Made by a program: the position numbers and the translations under genes | Shown: positions 20,069 to 29,951 of the stretch, piece after piece | Position numbering within the stretch: the first letter of the stretch is position 1 | Layout of the letters: each line of letters opens with the position of its first letter | Notes under the pieces: generated by a model | The model's database searches: none | What the model was told of the DNA's origin: nothing | What the model saw: the letters and a program-made list of their open reading frames with translations, nothing else | Assembly (NCBI GenBank): GCA_938036875.1 | Contig: CALHVX010000036.1 | Location: forward strand, 1-62,049 | Reading direction: 5' to 3' | DNA length: 62,049 bases | Source: an uncultured Pseudomonadales bacterium | Lineage (GTDB): Bacteria; Pseudomonadota; Gammaproteobacteria; Pseudomonadales; Azotimanducaceae

Positions 20069-20806
20069 ATGCGTTTGACCAACCTTAGCAAAAACTCTAG
20101 ACCCAATTCGTTGACCAAAAAGGCCTTGTCTGCTTCGTTGGTCACCGCGTTGATGGCTACGTTGTTGGCCCCAACAAGCTGGGCAGGCCAACTGTATCGC
20201 TATGCCAACGAGCAAGGTGGCGTGGTGATCGGGTCAACCGTACCCAACGACCTAGTAAGAAATGGATACCAAGTCATTGATTCGTCTACAGGCCGGGTGT
20301 TGCGCACTATTGCCGCTCAGCTGACCCCCAAGCAGGCTAAGTTGAAAGCCGCTCGAGAGAAGCGTTATGCGTTGTGCAGAGACTCTCAGCGTCGAGTGAA
20401 CTCACTTTACGAAACCACCGAAGATATCGACCATGCAGAAAAGCAGGCGCTAGCTTCCATCGAAACTCGAATTATCAATGCGCAAGCCAGCTTGACCCAG
20501 ATGCGCAACCAAGAGCGTGACCTAGAAGATCAAGCTGCACGGTTGGAACGATCTGGCCATGGCGTAACCCCGGTTCTAGTTGGCAACATCAAGCAAGCTA
20601 AGGCGCAAATTCAGAACCTAGAGCTGGAGACCTTGGGTCGCCGGATCGAGCAAGATGAGGCACGCAAGCAGTTTGATCGTGACCGTGAAGTGTTTGCTCA
20701 GGGTGATTGCAGCGAGGTTGCTAAAGAAGTGACCTTAAGCACTCTAGAAAAAGAGCTGAAAAACCAACAGGCCCAGCAAAATAAACAGGGCTCAAAGCGT
20801 CAGTGG

Positions 20807-20830
<24 letters not shown>
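20069..20830 (+). CDS. Exported DUF4124-like protein with coiled coil
   Basis: 253 aa. A signal peptide ends at about residue 39 (PTSWA|GQ). Next comes a DUF4124-like segment with LYRYANEQGGVVIGSTVP, then a long, charged, helical coiled-coil region at about 95-215 rich in Q, E, R and K. It should lie in the periplasm. The gene is short-spaced after pyrE and converges on slmA, overlapping its 3' end by 24 bp. Related proteins occur at this locus in other gammaproteobacteria; their function is unknown and none is visible here. Confidence 0.8.
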
Positions 20831-22295
<1,465 letters not shown>

Positions 22296-24971
22296 TTATC
22301 TGAATTTAAGCTTAGGGTCGACGCGTTCGAGTTGAACCGCGAAGCGCTGTTGTACTTCTTCTAATGCATCTTCCGTATCGGCTTCGAAGCGCAGGGACAA
22401 TATTGGGGAGGTATTCGACGGGCGAATCAAACCCCAGCTGTCATCGTAGTCCACTCGCACGCCGTCGATGCTGGTCACAGCGCCCATGCCAAAGTTCCCT
22501 TCACGCACCAGCTTGTCCATGATGTTGAACTTTTCTTTGTCGGTGGTTTGGATCTTGATTTCTGGCGTGGAGAACGTGGCTGGGAACTGTGCAAACAGTT
22601 CATCCACGTTCCCTTCAACAGACCCGACAATTTCAAGCAGGCGTGCCGCAGAGTAGAGCGCGTCATCAAAGCCAAACCAACGTTCACCAAAGCAAATGTG
22701 CCCGCTGAACTCGCCGCCGAGCAACGCACCGGTTTCTTTCATCTTTGCTTTTATATGGGAATGGCCGGTCTTCCACATGATGGGGCGCCCGCCGCTCTCG
22801 CTGATAAGGTGGTTGAGATGACGAGAGCACTTCACGTCGTAAATTATGTCAGCGCCCGGGTTGCGACTAATGATGTCCTGAGCGAACAGCATGATGAGCG
22901 TGTCTGGCCAGATGATGTTGCCACGCGGTGTAATGACACCTAAGCGGTCGCCGTCACCATCAAAGGCCAAACCAATGTCCGCTTTCTCAGCGTCAACCAC
23001 GGTGATGAGATCCGCGAGGTTCGCTGGTTCTGCCGGATCTGGGTGGTGGTTCGGGAAGTCGCCGTCAACCTCGCAATACAGCGGGACCACTTCGCAACCC
23101 ATCTCCTCCAGCAATTTGGGTGCCAACTCACTAGCAACGCCGTTGCCACAGTCGATAACCACCTTCTTAGGTTGCGCAACAGCGACATCGTCTAGGATGC
23201 GATCTAGGTAAGCGGTTTCTACATCAACCGCGCGGATGTCACCGGCGCCATCGGATAGCTCGTTTTCTTGGATACGCTGGAACAAGCGCAAAATGCGACC
23301 TTCGGCTAAGGTTTCGCCAGCTAGCATCATTTTTAAGCCGTTGTATTCTGGCGGGTTGTGGCTACCGGTAATCATGATGCCGGTGCCTGTCTTGAGGTGG
23401 TGGGTGGCGAAATACAAGACTGGCGTTGGGACCATACCGATATCGATAACGTCCATGCCACCTTCGGTTAACCCTTTCGCGAGCCCAGCGGCCAGTTCTG
23501 GCGAGGAATGCCGGCCGTCGCGGCCAATGGCAACCTTGGCCATGTTGTTGTCTCTAGCCTCGGCGGCAAAGGCGCGACCAATCCAATACACCACTTCAGC
23601 GGTTAGGTTGGTGGTGGTGATACCGCGAATGTCGTAAGCGCGAAAAATATCGGGGTCCAGTTTGATGCCCATGTCGGCAGCGCTAGCGCTGTCTTGCTCT
23701 TCGACGCTAATGCCAAAATTATCGTCTTCAACAGCCGCGGCTTTTTTTGCAGCCTTTTTGATCGGCTTTTTCTCAACCTCTAGAAAATCGTCATCTGGCT
23801 CGTCAAGATCAGCGAGCAGGTCTTCAACCGAATCATCGTCAGAGTCATCATCCAGCAGTGACGTGCTGGTGAGGGCCGCCGCTGCTGCGCGCTTGCGTTT
23901 TTTTGGTGCTGCTTCTGTGTTGCTTGGCGCGGCATCTTCCGGCGCGTCGGCCTGCTCGGTGTTTTCGGAGGAGCCCAAGATTTGGCCGAGATTGATTGCG
24001 GTAGTTTGATTGGTTTCGAACGCATAGCCTTCATGGCTTACCGCTTGCCCGCGAGACATGCGATTGACGTTAGATTCCAACAGTCGGTTATCAGCGCTAA
24101 GGCGTTTGCTTAGGCGAGCAAAAGCCCAAATGATGCCACCTAGGCTCAACCCTAAAGCGATCAGTAAAGGCAGCAGTAAATTGACCCATTGTCCTATCTC
24201 GGTGGCGGCAGCCGTGTTGGGTTGAAACTTTAAGGACAGGTTTTTTGCGGCTAAGGGTTTGCTCATAGTTGTCGCAGCCGCATTGCTGGTGCCCCATTGC
24301 AACACAGGGGTGGCCGCTAGGCCGTCAAACGCTTGCTCTAAGACGACTTGCCCCGCTTGCTCATCCCCGGTCTTTTGCAAGGGGTCAAGCCAGTAGTCTT
24401 TTCCAAAAACCACAAACAGAACGCCAGCGACCGCGCCTTCGCGGGTTATGGGCGCTGCAGCGTAGATCTGTCCTGGTGGGTTGATGGACACTTCCGGCCC
24501 GATAAACTCGCGTTGGGTTGCGCGTTTAATAACATCTAGACCGGCAAAGGTAATGGGTATATCGGCGCTAAGATCAACCGCCGCTTTGCCTTTCGGCACA
24601 ATGTCGACACGCAACGCATAGGACATGGCTTCGCGCAAAGCTTCGGCATTGATCAAATGTAAGTTGTTATCCGTACTGGCAAGTGCACCGCGAGCTAAGT
24701 TGCTTTTGGCAGCTTGTTGAACGTCTTTGCGCAGGTGGATCATGCGGCTGTTGAAGTAGTCGATGTAGGCTTTGTGTTGAGCCTGGCTTTGCAGCGCTTG
24801 TTGTGCCTGCCCTTGCTGTAGAAGTTCCCAGCCGATGAGTGCAAATGCGGTGAGTACCCCGAGCAGGGCGAGGGCCAGAGCGGGTATGGCTTGGCGCGTT
24901 ATGCTCGTTGCTGCTTGGCGAGAGCGACCGCGCTTGGCGCTAAGTATGGGTTGGGCGTCTTGATTAGGCAT
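22296..24971 (-). CDS. algC: Phosphomannomutase/phosphoglucomutase AlgC, long membrane-anchored form
   Basis: 891 aa, nearly double the soluble enzyme's 460 or so. A transmembrane helix lies at about 29-49, an extracytoplasmic region at about 50-268 and a second helix at about 269-292. A long acidic/alanine-rich linker runs to about 425, followed by the complete mutase. The catalytic serine is S537 in TGSHNPP, and the metal loop DGDGDRLGV and the GGEFSGH sugar-recognition loop are present. AlgC interconverts mannose- and glucose-6/1-phosphates for exopolysaccharide and LPS synthesis. Long forms of this kind are annotated in Pseudomonas and relatives; the N-terminus may localise or sense, but that is inference. 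The usual dut neighbour is missing. Confidence 0.93.
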   Translation of the reverse strand: MPNQDAQPILSAKRGRSRQAATSITRQAIPALALALLGVLTAFALIGWELLQQGQAQQALQSQAQHKAYIDYFNSRMIHLRKDVQQAAKSNLARGALASTDNNLHLINAEALREAMSYALRVDIVPKGKAAVDLSADIPITFAGLDVIKRATQREFIGPEVSINPPGQIYAAAPITREGAVAGVLFVVFGKDYWLDPLQKTGDEQAGQVVLEQAFDGLAATPVLQWGTSNAAATTMSKPLAAKNLSLKFQPNTAAATEIGQWVNLLLPLLIALGLSLGGIIWAFARLSKRLSADNRLLESNVNRMSRGQAVSHEGYAFETNQTTAINLGQILGSSENTEQADAPEDAAPSNTEAAPKKRKRAAAAALTSTSLLDDDSDDDSVEDLLADLDEPDDDFLEVEKKPIKKAAKKAAAVEDDNFGISVEEQDSASAADMGIKLDPDIFRAYDIRGITTTNLTAEVVYWIGRAFAAEARDNNMAKVAIGRDGRHSSPELAAGLAKGLTEGGMDVIDIGMVPTPVLYFATHHLKTGTGIMITGSHNPPEYNGLKMMLAGETLAEGRILRLFQRIQENELSDGAGDIRAVDVETAYLDRILDDVAVAQPKKVVIDCGNGVASELAPKLLEEMGCEVVPLYCEVDGDFPNHHPDPAEPANLADLITVVDAEKADIGLAFDGDGDRLGVITPRGNIIWPDTLIMLFAQDIISRNPGADIIYDVKCSRHLNHLISESGGRPIMWKTGHSHIKAKMKETGALLGGEFSGHICFGERWFGFDDALYSAARLLEIVGSVEGNVDELFAQFPATFSTPEIKIQTTDKEKFNIMDKLVREGNFGMGAVTSIDGVRVDYDDSWGLIRPSNTSPILSLRFEADTEDALEEVQQRFAVQLERVDPKLKFR

Positions 24972-25036
24972 GGTTAGGCTGTAGGTTGCGGCGGCTCAAA
25001 CTGCGGCGGCACTAGTGACCAATGATTAAAGTAGCG

Positions 25037-26347
25037 CTAGTTTACCGCAGGTTGCAGGTTGGTAGTTGCTAACTCTGCCGCATAACGTTCAGCAATTTGA
25101 GTAATTAGCTCTATCGCTAAAAGATCTTTTGGCTGGGATGGCAATGCAAGCTCGCCATCGGCCCAAATAACCGTAATCGCGTTGCTGTCGCTACCAAAGC
25201 CAATGCTCTTGTCGGAAACGTCGTTGACTAAAATCATGTCGAGTTGCTTGCGTACACGTTTGTCTCGCGCAAAGCCGAGGGTGTTGTGTGTTTCTGCAGC
25301 AAAGCCCACAACAAAGGGCCTGGTTGGGCTTTTAGCGACCGCCGCAATGATGTCAGGGTTTTCTACTAAGTTCAGTTGCAGGCCGGATGGATCTCTTGCT
25401 GGCTTGTCACCCTGCCCCGCGCCATCAACCTTTTTGATTTTTTGCGTGGCAACGTCAGCCGGTCGGTAGTCGGCAACCGCGGCAACCCCGATAAAGATAT
25501 CGGTCTGTGCAACCCGCTGTTGGACCGCTTGATGCATTTCTGCAGCGCTGGTAACGGCAATGCGTTCTACGCCTTGGGGGCAATCCAAAGCAACCGGCCC
25601 ACTCACCAAGGTGACCGTGGCACCTGCGGCTTTGGCTGCGGCAGCCAGTGCGTAACCTTGCTTGCCCGAGCTGTGGTTAGAGATGTAGCGCACCGGATCG
25701 ATGGCTTCTTGGGTGGGTCCGGCCGTGATCATGACCCGTTTGCCCGCGAGGCTTGGGCTGACTGAAGTGGTGCGTTGCGTGGCGGTAGCTAGAGCTGTCT
25801 GGAGCGCTTCGGCGAGCTCTGCGGGTTCTAGCATTCGGCCCGGACCTATGTCGCCGCAGGCTTGCTCACCCGCGCCTGGTCCAAAGAACTCAACCCCATC
25901 CTGCTGCAATTGTTGCCGGTTGCGCTGGGTTGCCGGATGCAGCCACATGGCCTGATTCATTGCTGGGGCAATAAACACCGGCGCATCGGTTGCTAGATAC
26001 AAGGTGGTCAGCAGGTCTGGTGCTTGGCCGGTAGCAAGCAGGGCCATGGTGTTAGCGGTAGCCGGTGCAATGAGAACCGCGTCAGCCCAGCGGGCTAGCT
26101 CGATATGCCCCATGGATGCTTCCGCGGCTGGGTCCCATAGATCGCTTCTAACCGGGTTGCCGCTCACGGCTTGCAAGCTGGTGGCGGTCACAAACTGGCT
26201 GGCGCTTGCGGTCAGTACCACCTGCACCTCTGCACCAGCCTGGCGCAATGCTCTTACAGTCATGGGCGCTTTGTACGCAGCTATGCCGCCGCACACACCC
26301 AATAGAATGCGCTTCTGCTCTAACCCTGTGGATGCCGTTGTTGTCAT
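25037..26347 (-). CDS. coaBC: Bifunctional phosphopantothenoylcysteine decarboxylase/phosphopantothenate-cysteine ligase
   Basis: 436 aa from ATG 26347, a normal length for Dfp/CoaBC; the frame runs further upstream but without conservation. The CoaC half shows GVCGGIAAYK, the FMN-binding and catalytic region SMGHIELARWAD, and APAMNQAMW. The CoaB half shows ITAGPTQEAIDPVRYISNHS, the nucleotide motif, and GFAAET with the downstream KKVD-type strap. It catalyses two steps of coenzyme A synthesis. It is divergent from radC. Confidence 0.96.
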   Translation of the reverse strand: MTTTASTGLEQKRILLGVCGGIAAYKAPMTVRALRQAGAEVQVVLTASASQFVTATSLQAVSGNPVRSDLWDPAAEASMGHIELARWADAVLIAPATANTMALLATGQAPDLLTTLYLATDAPVFIAPAMNQAMWLHPATQRNRQQLQQDGVEFFGPGAGEQACGDIGPGRMLEPAELAEALQTALATATQRTTSVSPSLAGKRVMITAGPTQEAIDPVRYISNHSSGKQGYALAAAAKAAGATVTLVSGPVALDCPQGVERIAVTSAAEMHQAVQQRVAQTDIFIGVAAVADYRPADVATQKIKKVDGAGQGDKPARDPSGLQLNLVENPDIIAAVAKSPTRPFVVGFAAETHNTLGFARDKRVRKQLDMILVNDVSDKSIGFGSDSNAITVIWADGELALPSQPKDLLAIELITQIAERYAAELATTNLQPAVN

Positions 26348-26498
26348 GCTTGAGCCAAAATCTGTCACTCGTTCAAATCGAACTCTAGCACAGCCCTCGC
26401 CCCTATCTGGAGGCATCCGACACGGTTCTGAGAGTCCCCAGTCACCGTCAGAGGGGCAGGATAAGCAAGATTCTGTTCAAGGTTCTTCGCCCGGCTGG

Positions 26499-27173
26499 GT
26501 GTTAGGTAGCAATGGCTCGGTCAAGCACGGGCCAAGGGAGCGTATTGTTGCTCAAGGTCCAGATGCGTTGACCGATGCCGAGCTGCTAGCGGTGTGTTTG
26601 GGCTCTGGGTCCAAACGCTTGCCCGCGTTGCAGTTGGCTCAAGGCCTTTTGGCCCAGCTCGGTGGCATTGCCGGTTTGTTTGGAGCTGCACCTGAAGCTT
26701 TGCTGGCGGTGCCTGGATTAGGGCCGGCCAAAGCGGCGGCGCTGTTGGGTGCTTGTGCCTTGGGTGAGCGCGTGGCGCGTGCGGAGCTGGGCGCGGGCGA
26801 GGCCCTTGCTAACTCGGCCGCGGTGCTGCGTTATGTGCAGCTGGCCCTAGCGCGATACGAGCAAGAGGTGTTCGCCTGCTTGTTTTTAGATACTCGGCAT
26901 CGGTTGTTGCGGTGTGACAAGCTGTTCTTCGGCTCGGTGGATCGCGCGAATGTATATCCGCGCGAAATTTTAAAGCGCGCACTTAAGTACAACGCAGCAG
27001 CCGTCATCTTGGCGCACAACCACCCTTCTGGTGTTGCTGAACCCAGCTCCAGCGATGTTCGCATAACGCTCACGATCAAAGAGCTCATGACTCACTTAGA
27101 TGTGCGGGTGTTGGACCATGTGGTGGTTGCGGCAGGCGGTGGTGTGTCTATGGCTCAGCGTGGGTTGATCTGA
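26499..27173 (+). CDS. radC: RadC family JAB/MPN domain protein
   Basis: From GTG 26499 the product is 224 aa, the family's usual length, and begins just before the conserved HGPRERI and LTDAELLAVCLGSGS. A longer reading from ATG 26346 would add 51 non-conserved, proline/serine-rich residues. The helix-hairpin-helix region (VPGLGPAKAAALLG) is followed by the JAB metal site H173-x-H175 and D186 (HNHPSG...SSSD). The family's biochemical role is unsettled; the old DNA repair name came from a mutation in another gene. It is convergent with the MAPEG gene. Confidence 0.92.
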   Translation: MLGSNGSVKHGPRERIVAQGPDALTDAELLAVCLGSGSKRLPALQLAQGLLAQLGGIAGLFGAAPEALLAVPGLGPAKAAALLGACALGERVARAELGAGEALANSAAVLRYVQLALARYEQEVFACLFLDTRHRLLRCDKLFFGSVDRANVYPREILKRALKYNAAAVILAHNHPSGVAEPSSSDVRITLTIKELMTHLDVRVLDHVVVAAGGGVSMAQRGLI

Positions 27174-27183
27174 TGTTGCAGCG

Positions 27184-27606
27184 CTAGTTGTTCACCGCAA
27201 CCCAAAGCAATCCTATCCACAGCGCTGCCAAGAAAAACCAGCTGCCAAAATAAACCAAGATTCGCCAGCGTAGATTGTTTGAGCCGGTGTGAATGAACGC
27301 GTGCAGCACGCGCATCAGCACATAACCCCAGGCGATGCAGGCCAGCGTGAGGTTGGCGCCGTTGTAGAGCATGATCGCTAAGCAGGCAACGTAGAACAGC
27401 ACCGGCGTTTCAAACAAGTTAGCGAAATGTCGTGACAGGGCCAACGTACCATCTGCTTCTCGTTGGTCTGTTGCATAGATTAAGAAGTGGGAGGCTTTTA
27501 TCTCGCCTCTAGCGACAGACCCTGCCCGTGCGCGAAACAAGGCAACAAACACGGCGCAGGTTAGTGCAAATAACGCAAACATTGGGTAGAGCATCAGGTT
27601 TTGCAA
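27184..27606 (-). CDS. MAPEG family integral membrane protein
   Basis: 140 aa with about four hydrophobic helices (residues 4-24, 66-84, 87-104 and 115-137). The helix pair around RHFANLFETPVLFYV and RVLHAFIHTGSNNLRWR matches the bacterial MAPEG family, relatives of microsomal glutathione transferases and leukotriene synthases. The start is TTG 27606 with GAGG 9 bp upstream; an ATG four codons later is an alternative. Substrate and reaction are unknown for most bacterial members. Confidence 0.82.
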   Translation of the reverse strand: MQNLMLYPMFALFALTCAVFVALFRARAGSVARGEIKASHFLIYATDQREADGTLALSRHFANLFETPVLFYVACLAIMLYNGANLTLACIAWGYVLMRVLHAFIHTGSNNLRWRILVYFGSWFFLAALWIGLLWVAVNN

Positions 27607-27702
27607 TAGCGACTGCCTCGAGGTTTGCCGGATAGCCCGGCGGGCACAGAAGCTTAATGATACACATATGTAGTTATTTTGAGCTAGCCCTTTGTGTGGC
27701 CC

Positions 27703-28572
27703 TCATCGCGTTGCCAACAGCCAGCGAGCGATCTGATTATGCTGGGCTTGGTTCGGGCTATCAAAGCTCCATGCCACCGCTTGTACAGCCGCCCACCCGC
27801 TGGTGCGCTTGCGGTCTAGCGAAAACGCTTCTGTTAATCGGTCCAGTCGATACATCAGGTCCGCTTTGGTTGCGCCAAACTCAACGCTTCTGATGATGGG
27901 TGACAACGCAAACTCGCGTTCACCTACTAGCGGCTTTGGATCGATGGCAAGCCAGGTTGGCTGGCTAGCTCGGGTGGCTGCTAGCACGTTGTTGCCGTGT
28001 AAATCCTGGTGCACCAAGCCTTGAACACCCTGACTATTTGCCAACTCGGTAATCATGGTTTGGGCAGCCTCGACCAAGGTTTTGTCGCTGGCGGAGGGGC
28101 TCTTTTGCCAGTTGGAAAACAGGCTGGATTGCCAGCGGCCGGCCTCGTCGCGCAAGGTTGCAAAGGGTTGGCCGGCGGTTATCCACAAGCGGGTTAGCAA
28201 ATCGATCATTACCCCCATGGCATCAACATCCCGGGCGGTGGCGAGATGTTCACCGGGAGAGCAGTGCTCGAGCAACATGGCATGGCGGTCTGTGTCACGT
28301 GCCAACAGTTGCACTGCCCCATTGCCGTTCCAAGCGTCCAACGCGTCTGCTTCGAACTGACATTCTGGATGGGGCCATTGCACTTTAAGCACTAGGGGTC
28401 TTCCTTGTTGGGTTGCTGGTGCAACGAAGGACAGGCCACAGTCTGGATAAGCAATGCCGATCTCAAGATCCCATTTGAGTGCAAGCTCGCCAACGACATT
28501 GGGGATTGCGTCTAGCCAGCTTTGTGCATTGGCTTGTTTTGCGAAGGCTAGGAGTTTTTCTGGGATATGCAT
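27703..28572 (-). CDS. APH(6)/streptomycin 6-kinase-like phosphotransferase
   Basis: 289 aa from ATG 28572. The fold is the kinase-like aminoglycoside/hydroxyurea kinase family (APH_6_hur). The catalytic loop HQDLHGNN has H188 and D190, and the metal motif WLAIDPKPLVGEREF follows, both typical of StrB-like enzymes. No signal peptide is visible; it is cytoplasmic. It is divergent from the pilin gene with 52 bp between and has no linkage to resistance cassettes or mobile DNA. A chromosomal member like this could phosphorylate streptomycin, hydroxyurea or an unknown metabolite; resistance itself is not shown by the sequence. Confidence 0.85.
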   Translation of the reverse strand: MHIPEKLLAFAKQANAQSWLDAIPNVVGELALKWDLEIGIAYPDCGLSFVAPATQQGRPLVLKVQWPHPECQFEADALDAWNGNGAVQLLARDTDRHAMLLEHCSPGEHLATARDVDAMGVMIDLLTRLWITAGQPFATLRDEAGRWQSSLFSNWQKSPSASDKTLVEAAQTMITELANSQGVQGLVHQDLHGNNVLAATRASQPTWLAIDPKPLVGEREFALSPIIRSVEFGATKADLMYRLDRLTEAFSLDRKRTSGWAAVQAVAWSFDSPNQAQHNQIARWLLATR

Positions 28573-28624
28573 GGCTTCGGTAAATCGCTGGCGAACGTGA
28601 CGGAATCTTAGAGTGTTGAGTGTT

Positions 28625-29155
28625 ATGCCAAAGACTAAGCCGCCACCGCAAACCCAGCCTGGTTTTACCATCGTTGAGCTGATCACCGTTATCGTGCTTT
28701 TGGGCATCCTTAGTGCGGTTGCCATACCGAGATTTATGAATATCACTGCTGACGCCAACCTGGCTGTACTTAGAGCCATGGAGGGGGCTGTTTTTTCTGC
28801 GGCTAACCTGGTGTATGGAAAAGCCAGGCTGCAGGGCGTGCACGATCAATTGTCTGCCACTGTGGACATGGACGGGGACGGGGTTGACGATTTAGAGGTT
28901 AGGTTTGGCTACCCCAGCGGCAGTCGCAATAATGGCATCTCGAAAATTATGGGTGGCAGCTTTGAGTCTGAGTGGACTTGGTCTACCAGTTACGGCGATG
29001 GGCGATTTTATCTCACGACCGCTGTCCTGGGAGGGCGGTCGAGGGTCTACGTCAATCGAACGGCGGTGGTGAATAGTGGGTGCTATCTCATCTATGTGCC
29101 GGCAGCCAGCGCCGGTGCATTACCCACCATGAGTTATGTGACCACGGATTGTTAG
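28625..29155 (+). CDS. Type IV pilin/pseudopilin with calcium-loop motif
   Basis: 176 aa from ATG 28625 (GTG at 28613 is an alternative). The leader is short and ends in glycine: cleavage is predicted between G13 and F14, before FTIVELITVIVLLGILS, with the required Glu at mature position 5. The globular domain contains D81-M-D-G-D-G-V-D-D89, a perfect DxDxDGxxD calcium-binding loop, and two C-terminal cysteines (SGCYLIY and the final residue) that could form the disulphide loop. The overall look is MSHA/major-pilin-like. It stands alone, without assembly genes nearby, but pilT/pilU and Pil-Chp genes occur later in the window. Confidence 0.88.
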   Translation: MPKTKPPPQTQPGFTIVELITVIVLLGILSAVAIPRFMNITADANLAVLRAMEGAVFSAANLVYGKARLQGVHDQLSATVDMDGDGVDDLEVRFGYPSGSRNNGISKIMGGSFESEWTWSTSYGDGRFYLTTAVLGGRSRVYVNRTAVVNSGCYLIYVPAASAGALPTMSYVTTDC

Positions 29156-29158
29156 CCG

Positions 29159-29180
29159 CTACCTGTGTAATTGCAGGTAG
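29159..29180 (+). terminator. Hairpin after the pilin gene, weak terminator candidate
   Basis: A perfect 7-bp stem CTACCTG/CAGGTAG with an 8-base loop starts 4 bp after the stop. Only a modest T-rich stretch (ATTTCT) follows. Confidence 0.45.
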
Positions 29181-29357
29181 GCTCATTTCTAAGCGCCTTT
29201 CAGCGGTTTGAAGTAAGTATTCACTTACTATCTAGTAGCATTAATTGTTGGTTTTATTCTGGGGATCCCTGCGGTTTCACTAGGGTCGGGGCGTCGGCTT
29301 AAATGGTCTTTGTCGATTGACCGGTTTCAATTATTAAGGGCTATTTGTGGCAAAAAC

Positions 29358-29386
29358 TTGTTCCACCTCTGGCCCTGGTGTATAAA
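29358..29386 (+). promoter_or_regulatory. Sigma-70-like promoter for rpmB-rpmG
   Basis: TTGTTC (29358-29363) and TATAAA (29381-29386) are separated by exactly 17 bp. They lie 31 bp upstream of the rpmB ATG, giving a short leader. The rest of the 261-bp gap before it shows nothing else I can name. Confidence 0.6.
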
Positions 29387-29416
29387 CGCGCCTCGATTTT
29401 TTTTGAGTAGAATCTC

Positions 29417-29653
29417 ATGTCCCAGGTTTGTCAGGTAACCGGCAAGCGCCCCATGTCGGGCAACAACGTTAGTAAAGCGCGAAACCGTACCCGTCGCCGC
29501 TTTTCGCCTAACCTTCACTACCATCGTTTTTGGGTTGAGAGTGAGAAGCGTTTTGTGCGTCTGCGCATCTCGGCTCAAGGTATGCGCTTGATCGATAAGA
29601 AAGGTATTGATGAGGTGCTGAAGAGTATTCGAAGCAAAGGCGCTAAGGCCTAG
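29417..29653 (+). CDS. rpmB: 50S ribosomal protein L28
   Basis: 78 aa, the standard length. It starts [19 protein letters not shown] and continues with the basic [15 protein letters not shown] block of L28. It is a component of the large ribosomal subunit. It is paired with rpmG 106 bp downstream, as in most gammaproteobacteria. Confidence 0.98.
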   Translation: MSQVCQVTGKRPMSGNNVSKARNRTRRRFSPNLHYHRFWVESEKRFVRLRISAQGMRLIDKKGIDEVLKSIRSKGAKA

Positions 29654-29659
29654 CCCTAC

Positions 29660-29701
29660 TTTCTGGGTACAAGTATCTAGGTACAACTTTCTAGGTACAA
29701 C
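29660..29701 (+). repeat. Three imperfect ~14-bp direct repeats between rpmB and rpmG
   Basis: Three consecutive near-copies with core TCTRGGTACAA (TCTGGGTACAAG, TCTAGGTACAAC, TCTAGGTACAAC). A hairpin CCCCGA/TCGGGG follows at 29723-29741 and could pause transcription before rpmG. Function unknown; a local duplication is the simplest explanation. Confidence 0.6.
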
Positions 29702-29759
29702 GCGCCTTTTTATAAGTTAGTGCCCCGAATGTCACTCGGGGACAGCAAACGAGATCATC

Positions 29760-29915
29760 ATGCGAGATAAAATTAAGTTAGTTTCAAGCGCTGGCACCGG
29801 TCACTACTACACGACCGACAAGAACAAGCGCACCACCCCTGACAAGCTTGAGATGAAGAAGTTTGACCCGGTGGTACGAAAGCACGTGCTCTACACCGAA
29901 GCTAAGATCAAATAG
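29760..29915 (+). CDS. rpmG: 50S ribosomal protein L33, cysteine-free form
   Basis: 51 aa, starting [19 protein letters not shown] and continuing through [20 protein letters not shown], which is unmistakable L33. It has no cysteines, so it is the zinc-independent type and does not respond to zinc limitation by swapping. It is part of the large ribosomal subunit and co-transcribed with rpmB. mutM begins 36 bp after its stop. Confidence 0.98.
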   Translation: MRDKIKLVSSAGTGHYYTTDKNKRTTPDKLEMKKFDPVVRKHVLYTEAKIK

Positions 29916-29951
29916 TCAGCTAGCTGTTGTTAGTCTGCGCAGCCGCACCCC

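Noticed and set aside
23662-24009. Serine-rich plus-strand frame inside algC
   Set aside because: It is the antisense of the acidic/alanine linker of algC, a typical shadow of repetitive coding.
26004-26498. Open frame extending radC upstream across coaBC
   Set aside because: It is antisense to the conserved CoaC domain, and radC from GTG 26499 already has the full family length.
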